Assembly: GCA_023151335.1 (NCBI GenBank)
Contig: JAKLJF010000173.1
Span: 1-8,867 of the forward strand
From: Thermoanaerobaculia bacterium
GTDB lineage: Bacteria > Bacteroidota > Bacteroidia > Chitinophagales > Saprospiraceae
Direction: 5' to 3'
Length of the DNA stretch: 8,867 nt
How positions within the stretch are numbered: position 1 is the first letter of the stretch; each line of letters begins with the position of its first letter. This document shows positions 1 to 7,351 of this stretch, one piece after another. The notes below the pieces were generated by a model. That model was not told where the DNA came from. It ran no database searches and saw only the letters and a list, made by a program, of their open reading frames with translations. The position numbers and the translations under genes were made by a program.

Positions 1-1422
1 GCGACAGTTCCAGAAAGGCCCCATTTTCGTCATTTCCCGCATAAATGCCCTGGCATAACTGGACGAAACATAAAATGTCTGCCGCCTTTGCAGGTACGAT
101 CCGATAGAATCCAGGGGGACGAACGTTTGTTTTTTATGCCGGAGGTATACCGGCATATCGTGCGCTTCCGAACTTTCCAGGATCAGCACCTTGTCCGTGC
201 CGATTTTTTCCCGGAACAGATCGTATTCAGCGTTCGGGTCGTAATAATGCTGGTAATAATTGTGGTTCAGACCCGGATAATAATGTTCAGACTGATCCAT
301 GCCGTTTTGCAGAAATTGCCGGACCTGGTAAACGCCGTAGCCATATGCAAAGGCGCTGTACAGCAACAGTGCGCCATAGGCTATTACCTGACGTGAGGCC
401 GGCATTTTTTCAAAAGCGTGGTGAACCGTAGCGGTCAGTGTCAGCGTAAAAACGGGCAATAACGCCAGGTAAATCCGCTCAGGCGGCAGATCGCCCCGCA
501 ATGCAGAAAACAGAAATGGTAGGATCAGCACCGGCAGCAGCCAGGCTGTTTGTTTGCGTGCCGCGCCGCCTTTTTGCCAGCCAAAATAAGCGCCCGCCAG
601 GGCCACCGGCAACAGCACCCAACGTCCGCTGAAAAAATGCGACAGTACCAGCCCGAACTTCCGGAAGTGTTCGCCCTGAAAAGAAGCTCCCGATGCAAAA
701 TATTCGCTGCCCTGCATCTGCCCGATCACGGGCTGGTAGCATAAAAAAGACAGTACTGCGCCGCCAATCAGGAAGCCGGCCAACGGTAACACGGGTTTAA
801 TCCCTTCCGTACGCACTGATATCGCCTGTGCAAAAACAGCGCCTCCCACGGCTGCGGCCCAAAAGTATAGGTTGGATGGCAGGGTGTACAACAAAGCCGC
901 TGCCGCCAATGCCATTCCGGCTTGTTGCAGCCGGGTCAGCGGCTTGCCACCCGCCCACTGCAAGGCCAGGGCCGTCACCGCCGCCGAAGCCGTCATGCTC
1001 AACGCATAACCCCGCACCTGAAATGCGTAAGCCTGAAACGTAACGCCCGACAACAGTAAAAGCACAGCCAGCCAGCCGGTCGAACGACCGCCGCCGATAT
1101 GCGACCCGGCGCGGTAAACCAACCAAAGGGTAAATACTGAAAAAAGCAGCGGCAACAGGCGCATGCGCCAGGGATGGTCGAGCAATTCGCCTAAGTTGCT
1201 CACCAACGTGATTTTTACCCACAACCAGTGAAAAATATTGGCCAGAATATGGTTGTTCGGCACATGATAATCGGTAACGACCGTACCGATATCTTTGAAG
1301 ACAAACTGCTGGAGGGTGTAGATTTCGTCATTCCAAAGGGCCTCACCCGCGTGGAAAAAGACGGCTGCCGCGGCCAAAAACAGGCCGGAGAGCGCAGAAA
1401 TACGTTGAAGGGCGGGTGTCAT
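1..1422 (-). CDS. GT-C membrane glycosyltransferase, GT39/ArnT-like, partial at the C-terminus
   Basis: An open minus-strand frame of 474 codons runs from an ATG at 1422 to the window edge with no stop, so the C-terminus is missing. The product is hydrophobic with many predicted membrane helices. Near the N-terminus it has WNDEIYT (residues 30-36, acidic pair D32-E33) followed by DYHVPNNHIL (51-60). This is the first-loop acidic motif and His/Asn loop of the PMT/ArnT (GT39, PMT_2-like) glycosyltransferases, which move a sugar from a polyprenyl-phosphate donor to an acceptor on the outer face of the inner membrane. FQVRGYAL (134-141) also fits the family. After the last visible helices, near residue 365, a soluble C-terminal part begins with a Tyr/His-rich stretch (about 379-394). 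The ATG lies 33 bp after the stop of the WG-repeat gene, in the same frame, so the two are probably co-transcribed. There is no Shine-Dalgarno, and a TTG three codons upstream is a less likely start. Donor and acceptor cannot be read from the sequence. Confidence 0.85.
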   Translation of the reverse strand, partial: MTPALQRISALSGLFLAAAAVFFHAGEALWNDEIYTLQQFVFKDIGTVVTDYHVPNNHILANIFHWLWVKITLVSNLGELLDHPWRMRLLPLLFSVFTLWLVYRAGSHIGGGRSTGWLAVLLLLSGVTFQAYAFQVRGYALSMTASAAVTALALQWAGGKPLTRLQQAGMALAAAALLYTLPSNLYFWAAAVGGAVFAQAISVRTEGIKPVLPLAGFLIGGAVLSFLCYQPVIGQMQGSEYFASGASFQGEHFRKFGLVLSHFFSGRWVLLPVALAGAYFGWQKGGAARKQTAWLLPVLILPFLFSALRGDLPPERIYLALLPVFTLTLTATVHHAFEKMPASRQVIAYGALLLYSAFAYGYGVYQVRQFLQNGMDQSEHYYPGLNHNYYQHYYDPNAEYDLFREKIGTDKVLILESSEAHDMPVYLRHKKQTFVPLDSIGSYLQRRQTFYVSSSYARAFMREMTKMGPFWNCR

Positions 1423-1455
1423 GGAGACCAAAGGTTCCACAAGAATAACGGATAT

Positions 1456-2326
1456 TTATTTCTTTCTCTTAAAATATTCTGTGCCGTTAAAATGCTTGTA
1501 ACCCAATCTGTTGGGCTCAAACTCTATCAAAGCCATCTGCCGGCCCGGCTCAATCGCCAGGCGATCATATCGGGCGCCGAGCACTTCATTGCCCCTGCTG
1601 TCGATCACACCCCATTTGTCTTTAACCCTGACTTCGGCATAATTGACCTCCCGGCCGGCTTGCTTTTCAAAACGGACTTCGTCGTATTTGGTCTGTATGG
1701 TTTTCAAAAATGCTGCTCGCGCAAGCGCCCGGTAATCGCTGTGCGCCTGTGGCGTCAATACTATTTTGGTTTCCGGGCGTATGTCGTACAGGCCATATTT
1801 ATTGTCTTTGCCGATCAGAATGTGCTGATTGCTGAACTCTCGGACGATATCCAGGCCTAAATTGGTGGTGTCGGATATTTCTTCGGTTTTGCCCGACGGA
1901 TGGACTATGTAGTATTTGTATGCCGTTTCATATTTCCCGTTTATTTTGAAAAAGTACTTAAGGGGATTGACCGGCATCACCACGATACAGCCACCTCCCT
2001 CTGCCGGGGTGCACCGGGAGGCATTTATTTTTTCTCCTTGTTTGTTTATATAAAAAGCACCCTCCTGGTCAGATACCAGGGCGCAATTGGAGATAAAACT
2101 TGCGGCATCCGAATATTTCGGCTTAATATGCCACTTTCCGTCGTTTCTCAGGTATCCGAACTTCCCGTCTTTTTTTATCAGCGCGATGCCTTGGTAGAAG
2201 AACGCAACCGAGTCGTATTCGGGTGCGATGACCGTTTGTCCCTTGTTATCGGCAAAGCCCCATTTTCCGTTTTCTCCTATGGGGTATAATACGCAGGCAG
2301 GAGAGTGTGATGAGGTGAATTTTCAT
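1456..2326 (-). CDS. WG-repeat protein with a disrupted N-terminus (possible frameshift)
   Basis: The minus-strand frame is open from 2322 to the TAA at 1456-1458 (288 codons) and encodes WG (KWGF-type) repeats. Good units are GKWGFADNKGQTVI, GKFGYLRNDGKWHI, DNKYGLYDI and DKWGVIDSRGNEV, each followed by a YD or YS segment; one unit between them is degenerate. WG repeats are common in Bacteroidota, often in exported or lipid-anchored proteins, and their molecular role is poorly known. This frame has no ATG, GTG or TTG before a GTG at 1981-1983 (ATG at 1975-1977), which would discard the first two and best repeats. A suitable ATG at 2324-2326 starts MKIHLITLSC in another frame, which stops at 2246-2248. 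Moving from that frame into the repeat frame needs one extra base skipped near 2295-2300. So either an indel has broken the gene, the assembly has an error, or translation starts at a non-standard codon. The coordinates here assume the ATG at 2326. The shorter product would be 175 residues (1456-1983). Confidence 0.65.
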
Positions 2327-2365
2327 GATATGACGGGTTAATATTTACGAAACAAGCTGGTTCCA

Positions 2366-2373
2366 CAAATATA
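2366..2373 (-). promoter_or_regulatory. Candidate -7 promoter element for the WG-repeat gene
   Basis: On the minus strand the bases read TATATTTG, an exact match to TAnnTTTG, the -7 element of the Bacteroidota primary sigma factor. It lies about 40 bp before the ATG at 2326, inside the 84-bp gap after the permease stop. No TTTG stands at the usual -33 distance: the nearest is 30 bp upstream (2404-2407), with a TTCG at 2397-2400. If real, it would let the WG and glycosyltransferase genes be transcribed separately from the permease. Confidence 0.4.
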
Positions 2374-2410
2374 ACAGGATATCCGGTATCGCCAGTCGAA
2401 GCTCAAAAAA

Positions 2411-4945
2411 TTAACCCACTTCGGCCCGCAACACCTCCAGGGGCGGTTTCCGCACTACCTCCCGGCTATTCGCCAGCCCGATGATGACCGTAATGACCGT
2501 TATGACGATAAATGTCGCTATAAGCGGCAACCACTCCGGCTCGAAGGGTATTTTAAAGGCAAAACGCGCCAGCGCCCAAGCGCCTCCCACCGACAAACCC
2601 ACCCCGGCCAGGCAGGCCAGCGCGCCCAGCAGCAGGTATTCCAGCGAAATAATGCGCAAAATGACTTTACGCGAGGCGCCCAGGGTACGCAGCAGCACAC
2701 TCTCCCGGATACGGGCAAATTTACCCTGATAGATCGAACTGAGCAGCACCAGCAGGCCCGTGAGAATACTGAACAAAGCCATAAAGCGGATCACGAAAGA
2801 TACTTTTTGCAGCACTTCGTCCACCGATTTCAGGATTTGCGTCAGGTCGATGGCCGAGATGTTCGGGTAACGCCGAACCAGTTCCGACTGAAAGGCAGCC
2901 GATTGTTCGGCGCTGTTCACGCGGGACACCACGACGTGAAACTGCGGCGCCGCCTCCAGTACGCCCGTGGGAAACACGACCAGAAAATTCGTTTGTACCC
3001 GGTTGAAATTCACCTTGCGTATGCTGCCTACCTCTGTTTCAAGCCGGGCGCCCTGTACATTGAATACGATTTTGGAGCCGATTTTAGCTTTCATAGACTC
3101 CTGAAGGTTGTCGGAAATGGATATTTTGATGGGTTGGCCAGGCTGGTGGACACCCGTCCACTGGCCTTCCACCAGTTCTTCCGAATCGATCAGGGTATCG
3201 CGGAAGGTAACGCGGTATTCCCGATCCCACACCCAGCCGCGGCGTTTGTTCAGCGTATCGGCCTCATCCTGCATTTTGGTCATGCCATCGATTGTCTCCA
3301 CGCGGGTAGTGACGATGGGTACCTGTTGCATAACGGGCATGTTGTGAACGCGAACCATTTCGGCCACACTGTCTTTTTGGCTGGTCTGGATGTCGAAGAG
3401 GATCATATTAGGCTGCTTGCCGCTGCCGGAAAACTCCACCTGCTTCAACAGCAGGTTTTGCACCAGAAACAGGGTGGACAACAACATGGTACCCAGCCCA
3501 ATGGTCACCACCAGCAATACGGTCTGATTTTCCGGCCGGAACAAGTTAGCAATACCCTGCCGCCATACGTACGACCAGTTTTTTGGAAAATAGCGGCGCA
3601 ACAGCACCATCATCAGTAGCGCCACGCCGTAAAGCAACAGAAATGCCGCGCCAATACCGCCGATAAAAAACAAGGTTTCCTTCCAGTCGCGGATCAGCCA
3701 CCAGGTAAAGCCCAAAATAGCCAGGACGATAAGGGTGAAAACGCCCCAGCGTAACCAGCGATTTATGCTTTCCTGTTCGCCGTAAGAGGCGCGCAAAGTG
3801 CGCAGCGGCGAAGTTTGCAGAATGCCCGACAGCGGAAGCAGGGCAAACAACACTGCCACCGAAACACCCAACAGCACACCCTGCAAAGCGGATGCCGCCG
3901 AAAAGCCGGTGCTTACATTTTCAATAGGCAACAGGTCTTTGGTGATCCAGGGCAACAACTTTTGAATGAGCGAACCCAAAGTGGCGCCCAACACGGCGCC
4001 CAACAGGCCGATACCCGCTACCTGCGCCAAATACACGTAAAACGCCTTTCGCCCGCTGGCGCCCAGGCAACGCAGAATGGCCACGGTAGGCAATTTGTCC
4101 TTTATATAGATGTGCACAGCGCCGGCCACACCGATACAACCCAGCAGCAGTGCCACGAATCCGACCAGATTGAGGAAAGTGGAAAAGTTGCCGAAAGCAT
4201 TGCCGATGCTTTGCTTGTTCGTGGCCACGGTTTCCCAGTCGAGATTGGCCTGTTCCAGCGGCTTTTCCAGCCGGTTCACCAGGGTATCCAGGTTGCGGGA
4301 TTCGGGTATTTTAAAATAATACTGGTACCAAACCCGGCTGCCTTTTTGCACCAGGCCGGTTGAATCAAGCCATTGCAGGGGGATAAAGGCAATGGGCGCA
4401 ATGGCCGAACCGATGCCCGCCCGGCCCGGACGGGACAACAGGTCGCCCTCAATAAAAAAGGATTGTGTGCCGACCTGTATCGTGTCGCCCGGCTGCACGC
4501 CGAATTGCAGCATCAGGCCGTGTTCCACCAGGGCGGCTTTTTTGCTGCCGTCCTGCCAGGTCTGCCATGCTTTTTCCGGAACGCTTTTCCAGGTGCCGAA
4601 AAACGGATAACCGGGGTCGGCGGCACGTACGTTGGTGAGGCGGGTTCCCCGGCTTTTGGGGAAATAGGCCATATTCAGCAGGTTATATACCCGTGCGCGC
4701 TGCACGCCGGGCGTAGCCATTACCCGTTGCATGAGCGAATCAGGCATGGGCTGATTGCCCTGAATGAGCAGGTCGGCGCCGAGCAGGCTTTTAGCTTCCC
4801 GGTCGATATCGGCGGTCAGGTTGACGCTAAATGAACGAACGGCCGTGAGCGCGGCAATACCGGCGACGATAGCGGAAATAAAAAGCAGCAGGCGGGCGCG
4901 GTTGCGGCGGCTGTCGCGCCAGGCCATTTTCAGGATGAAAGACAT
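2411..4945 (-). CDS. YbbP-type ABC transporter permease (double FtsX/MacB domain)
   Basis: The protein has 844 residues with the ten-helix plan of YbbP-type permeases (COG3127; E. coli YbbP is about 800 residues). An N-terminal helix (about 17-38) leads into a periplasmic MacB-like domain (about 40-252). Helices follow at about 255-280, 302-327, 350-376, 400-418, 424-449 and 475-500, then a second periplasmic domain (500-712) and three final helices (about 715-738, 768-796, 804-825). The cytoplasmic coupling motif appears in both FtsX halves: AILRCLGAS (289-297) and LLRTLGAS (751-758). The C-terminus PPLEVLR is typical. Such permeases couple cytoplasmic ATP hydrolysis to movements of periplasmic domains, often in lipoprotein or envelope processes; the substrate is unknown here. 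No ATPase (YbbA/LolD-type) gene adjoins it, so the partner is encoded elsewhere. The ATG gives a normal N-terminus, MSFILKMAWRDSRRNR, with a positive segment before helix 1. No clear promoter was seen in the 159 bp upstream. Confidence 0.93.
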   Translation of the reverse strand: MSFILKMAWRDSRRNRARLLLFISAIVAGIAALTAVRSFSVNLTADIDREAKSLLGADLLIQGNQPMPDSLMQRVMATPGVQRARVYNLLNMAYFPKSRGTRLTNVRAADPGYPFFGTWKSVPEKAWQTWQDGSKKAALVEHGLMLQFGVQPGDTIQVGTQSFFIEGDLLSRPGRAGIGSAIAPIAFIPLQWLDSTGLVQKGSRVWYQYYFKIPESRNLDTLVNRLEKPLEQANLDWETVATNKQSIGNAFGNFSTFLNLVGFVALLLGCIGVAGAVHIYIKDKLPTVAILRCLGASGRKAFYVYLAQVAGIGLLGAVLGATLGSLIQKLLPWITKDLLPIENVSTGFSAASALQGVLLGVSVAVLFALLPLSGILQTSPLRTLRASYGEQESINRWLRWGVFTLIVLAILGFTWWLIRDWKETLFFIGGIGAAFLLLYGVALLMMVLLRRYFPKNWSYVWRQGIANLFRPENQTVLLVVTIGLGTMLLSTLFLVQNLLLKQVEFSGSGKQPNMILFDIQTSQKDSVAEMVRVHNMPVMQQVPIVTTRVETIDGMTKMQDEADTLNKRRGWVWDREYRVTFRDTLIDSEELVEGQWTGVHQPGQPIKISISDNLQESMKAKIGSKIVFNVQGARLETEVGSIRKVNFNRVQTNFLVVFPTGVLEAAPQFHVVVSRVNSAEQSAAFQSELVRRYPNISAIDLTQILKSVDEVLQKVSFVIRFMALFSILTGLLVLLSSIYQGKFARIRESVLLRTLGASRKVILRIISLEYLLLGALACLAGVGLSVGGAWALARFAFKIPFEPEWLPLIATFIVITVITVIIGLANSREVVRKPPLEVLRAEVG

Positions 4946-4949
4946 TTCG

Positions 4950-4976
4950 GTGTGCAGTTGGCAGTGTGCAGTTGGC
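4950..4976. repeat. Short tandem duplication in the permease leader
   Basis: The 13-mer GTGTGCAGTTGGC occurs at 4950-4962 and again at 4964-4976 (period 14). It ends 4 bp before the permease start codon, so it occupies the region where the ribosome would bind. Two copies of this length suggest strand slippage. Confidence 0.75.
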
Positions 4977-4994
4977 TGGCCGGGGCATGGCCTT

Positions 4995-5108
4995 TCAGGG
5001 CAAGCCGCTAAATAACACCGCTTTCACTTCAGCGTTCAGATTTAGTCGGCCTTTTTCGATGGAATGGCCGCGTTTAGAGACGAAGAGTGCCGTGCCTGAA
5101 GATTTCAC
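4995..5108 (-). CDS. Possible 37-residue small protein overlapping the macrodomain stop (doubtful)
   Basis: Minus strand: a GTG at 5106-5108 overlaps the TGA of the macrodomain gene as GTGA, and the frame stays open for 37 codons to a TGA at 4995-4997. The peptide starts MKSSGTALFVSKRGHSIEKG and ends in AVLFSGLP. The 4-bp overlap is the arrangement seen in translationally coupled genes, and the stretch fills most of the gap before the permease. I recognise no family. The segment also holds an inverted repeat, CGGCC (5047-5051) and GGCCG (5066-5070), and could instead be a fragment of a dispersed intergenic repeat that happens to be open. Confidence 0.2.
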   Translation of the reverse strand: MKSSGTALFVSKRGHSIEKGRLNLNAEVKAVLFSGLP

Positions 5109-5647
5109 AGGTTGTTCCCTTTTTTCTTTAAAGCTTGTTCTGCGAGATAATAACTCGCTGCATCGAAGGAAACGAGAATGACTTTATGCAAACTATCCGT
5201 CTCTGCCAAAAATTCGGATACGGTATCAATTGCGATGGCTGCCGCGACGGCAGGAGGGAAGCGGTATACCCCCGTGCTGATGTTCGGGAAAGCAATGGTT
5301 TTGCAGCCGTTTTCGACGGCCAGCCGCAGGGAATTGCGGTAACAATCGGCCAGCAGTTGTTCTTCGTTTTTGGCGCCGCCATGCCAGATGGGTCCGACAG
5401 TGTGAATAACAAAACGGGCGGGCAGATTGCCCGCCGTCGTGATCACCGCCTGTCCGGTTTTACAGCCGCCCTGCCGGGCCACAATAGATTTGCATTCCTC
5501 CAAAATAGCCGGCCCGCCGGCGCGGTGGATGGCCCCGTCGACGCCTCCGCCGCCCATCAGGGAGGAATTGGCGGCATTTACGATGGCGTCGGCGCGCACT
5601 TTGGTGATATCGCCAAGATGGAGCTCGATTTTTTGTGCGATGTTCAT
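5105..5647 (-). CDS. Macrodomain protein, O-acetyl-ADP-ribose deacetylase (YmdB/MacroD-like)
   Basis: The 180-residue product is one complete macrodomain, close in length and sequence to E. coli YmdB. It begins with GDIT (12-15). NAANSSLMGGGGVDGAIH (24-41) is the ADP-ribose-binding and catalytic loop; N27 and D37 match the YmdB residues N25 and D35. CKTGQAVIT (62-70), HTVGP (82-86) and FPNISTGVYRFP (120-131), the diphosphate-binding loop, follow. Family members hydrolyse O-acetyl-ADP-ribose, and many remove ADP-ribose from acidic side chains; a cytoplasmic location is expected since there is no signal peptide. The gene is divergent from the aldehyde dehydrogenase gene across 174 bp. Its own promoter is unclear: the minus strand has TACAATTTG near 5684-5692, one base longer than TAnnTTTG. 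The ATG is the first in-frame start and places the conserved block at the normal distance. Confidence 0.94.
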   Translation of the reverse strand: MNIAQKIELHLGDITKVRADAIVNAANSSLMGGGGVDGAIHRAGGPAILEECKSIVARQGGCKTGQAVITTAGNLPARFVIHTVGPIWHGGAKNEEQLLADCYRNSLRLAVENGCKTIAFPNISTGVYRFPPAVAAAIAIDTVSEFLAETDSLHKVILVSFDAASYYLAEQALKKKGNNL

Positions 5648-5748
5648 GGAGATGTCGGAAAATTAATGTGCCTCAAAAGTCTGCAAATTGTACCAATAAA
5701 TCAGGGGTTTTGATCAGCGCATCTTCTCTTTTTCCGAATGGCAAATAC

Positions 5749-5756
5749 TACCTTTG
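5749..5756 (+). promoter_or_regulatory. Candidate -7 promoter element for the aldehyde dehydrogenase gene
   Basis: TACCTTTG at 5749-5756 matches the Bacteroidota -7 consensus TAnnTTTG. It would start transcription near 5763, giving a leader of about 60 nt before the ATG at 5822. The region 15-20 bp upstream is a T-rich run (5729-5733) without an exact TTTG, so the -33 element is weak or absent. Confidence 0.5.
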
Positions 5757-5768
5757 CGCCCGCTCAAA

Positions 5769-5813
5769 CAAACCCTTCTACCAGTAACCCTCAAACCTTC
5801 TAACCAGTAACCG
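5769..5813. repeat. Two-copy 23-bp tandem repeat in the aldehyde dehydrogenase leader
   Basis: Copy 1 (5769-5790) and copy 2 (5792-5813) share CAAAC, CCTTCTA and CCAGTAACC; they differ by one extra C in copy 1 and one extra A in copy 2. The second copy ends 8 bp before the ATG, so the duplication would lie in the 5' untranslated leader. No Shine-Dalgarno is present. Confidence 0.75.
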
Positions 5814-5821
5814 CCATTTTT

Positions 5822-7351
5822 ATGCAAAAAGATTTTCTCCGCAAACTCGGCCTTAAGACCAAAAATCCCGGCACCTGGACCGGCCAGGAATCCCTCAGCG
5901 GCAGCGTTCGCAGCCTGCACAGTCATTCGCCTGTCGACGGCGAAGAGATCGGGGCAGTCACTATAACCACCCGCGAACAATATGAAAAAGTCATCGCCCG
6001 CGCGCAGGAAGCGTTCCTGGTGTGGCGCGAAATGCCGGCGCCCAAACGCGGCGAGATCGTGCGGCAGTACGGCGATATTTTACGCCAGTACAAAGATCCG
6101 CTCGGCCGCCTGGTCAGCTATGAAATGGGCAAGAGCCTGCAGGAGGGCTGGGGCGAGGTACAGGAGATGATCGATATCTGCGATTTTGCCGTGGGGCTGT
6201 CACGCCAATTATATGGCCTGAGCATGCACAGCGAACGACCGGGACACCGCATGTACGAGCAATGGCACCCCCTGGGTGTGGTCGGTGTCATTTCGGCCTT
6301 CAACTTTCCGGTCGCCGTTTGGTCCTGGAACGCCATGATCGCTTTCGTCTGCGGCGACGTGTGCGTATGGAAACCTTCTGAAAAAGTGCCGCTTTGCGCT
6401 ATCGCCTGTCAGCATTTGTTTCAGAAAGTGCTGAAAGCCAACAACCTGCCTGAAGGTATCTGCTCCGTCATCAACGGCGACTATAAGGTGGGCGAATACA
6501 TGACCAAAGACGTCCGTGTACCGCTCATCAGTGCTACGGGCAGTACCCGTATGGGAAAGATCGTCGGCAAGACTGTGGCCGAGCGCCTGGGCCGCAGCCT
6601 GCTCGAACTCGGCGGCAACAACGCCATCATCATCACCCCCTCAGCCGACCTGAAGATCGTGCTCACCGGGGCGGTATTCGGCGCAGTGGGCACTGCCGGA
6701 CAGCGCTGCACCACCACCCGCCGGCTGATCATCCACGAAAGCCTGTACCATGACGTAAAAAATACCCTCGCCAACGCCTATAAACAACTCCGCATCGGCG
6801 ACCCCCTTGACCCGAACAACCATGTTGGGCCGCTGATCGACAAAAGCGCGGTGGAAAATTATCTGCACGCCATAGCAGAGATCAAAAAAGCCGGCGGCAA
6901 ATTCGTGGTGGATGGCGGTATATTGGATGGCCCCGGATACGAAAGTGGCTGCTACGTAAAGCCCTGCATTGCCGAGGCACAGAACGACTGGGCAATCGTA
7001 CAACACGAAACATTTGCTCCCATCCTTTATCTATTGAAATACAAAACGATCGAAGAGGCTATTGCACTTCAGAACGGCGTACCGCAAGGACTTTCTTCGG
7101 CGATCATGACCAATAACTTGCGCGAAGCTGAACTGTTCCTTTCTTCTGGCGGCTCCGATTGCGGTATTGCCAACGTCAATATCGGCACTTCCGGCGCCGA
7201 GATCGGCGGTGCATTTGGCGGTGAAAAGGAAACCGGCGGCGGGCGTGAGTCCGGCTCCGATGCCTGGAAGGCGTATATGCGGCGGCAGACGAATACGATC
7301 AACTACTCAACGACGGTTCCGTTGGCGCAGGGGATCAGGTTCGACCTGTAA
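5822..7351 (+). CDS. ALDH7-family aldehyde dehydrogenase, probable aminoadipate-semialdehyde dehydrogenase
   Basis: The 509-residue protein is a full-length NAD(P)-dependent aldehyde dehydrogenase. Visible active-site elements are N161 in SAFNFPVAVW, K184 in VWKPSEK, the cofactor-loop motif SATGSTRMG (237-245), the general base E262 in LELGGNN, the nucleophile C296 in GTAGQRCTTTRR and E397 in HETFAP. The overall sequence and the ending INYSTTVPLAQGIRF are typical of ALDH7 (human ALDH7A1, bacterial AmaB), which oxidises alpha-aminoadipic semialdehyde, in equilibrium with piperideine-6-carboxylate, to alpha-aminoadipate in lysine breakdown. The substrate is inferred from family; ALDH7 enzymes also accept other aldehydes. 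No other lysine-catabolism gene is in view, and the gene appears monocistronic: its TAA runs straight into the palindrome array. The start is the first ATG after the candidate promoter and gives a family-typical N-terminus. Confidence 0.94.
   Translation: MQKDFLRKLGLKTKNPGTWTGQESLSGSVRSLHSHSPVDGEEIGAVTITTREQYEKVIARAQEAFLVWREMPAPKRGEIVRQYGDILRQYKDPLGRLVSYEMGKSLQEGWGEVQEMIDICDFAVGLSRQLYGLSMHSERPGHRMYEQWHPLGVVGVISAFNFPVAVWSWNAMIAFVCGDVCVWKPSEKVPLCAIACQHLFQKVLKANNLPEGICSVINGDYKVGEYMTKDVRVPLISATGSTRMGKIVGKTVAERLGRSLLELGGNNAIIITPSADLKIVLTGAVFGAVGTAGQRCTTTRRLIIHESLYHDVKNTLANAYKQLRIGDPLDPNNHVGPLIDKSAVENYLHAIAEIKKAGGKFVVDGGILDGPGYESGCYVKPCIAEAQNDWAIVQHETFAPILYLLKYKTIEEAIALQNGVPQGLSSAIMTNNLREAELFLSSGGSDCGIANVNIGTSGAEIGGAFGGEKETGGGRESGSDAWKAYMRRQTNTINYSTTVPLAQGIRFDL

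Noticed and set aside
797..1222. 141-codon minus-strand open frame in the first 1.4 kb
   Set aside because: It is an out-of-frame shadow of the glycosyltransferase, whose continuous frame with GT39-like motifs covers the same bases.
1228..1860. 210-codon plus-strand open frame
   Set aside because: It crosses antisense to both the glycosyltransferase start and the WG-repeat gene, and has no recognisable domain.
2807..3619. 270-codon plus-strand open frame
   Set aside because: It lies wholly antisense to the well-supported permease gene; its His/Gln-rich product has no recognisable domain and is explained by the codon use of the opposite strand.
5135..5713. 192-codon plus-strand open frame
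   Set aside because: It is antisense to the macrodomain gene, whose motifs are unmistakable; the antisense product shows no family features.
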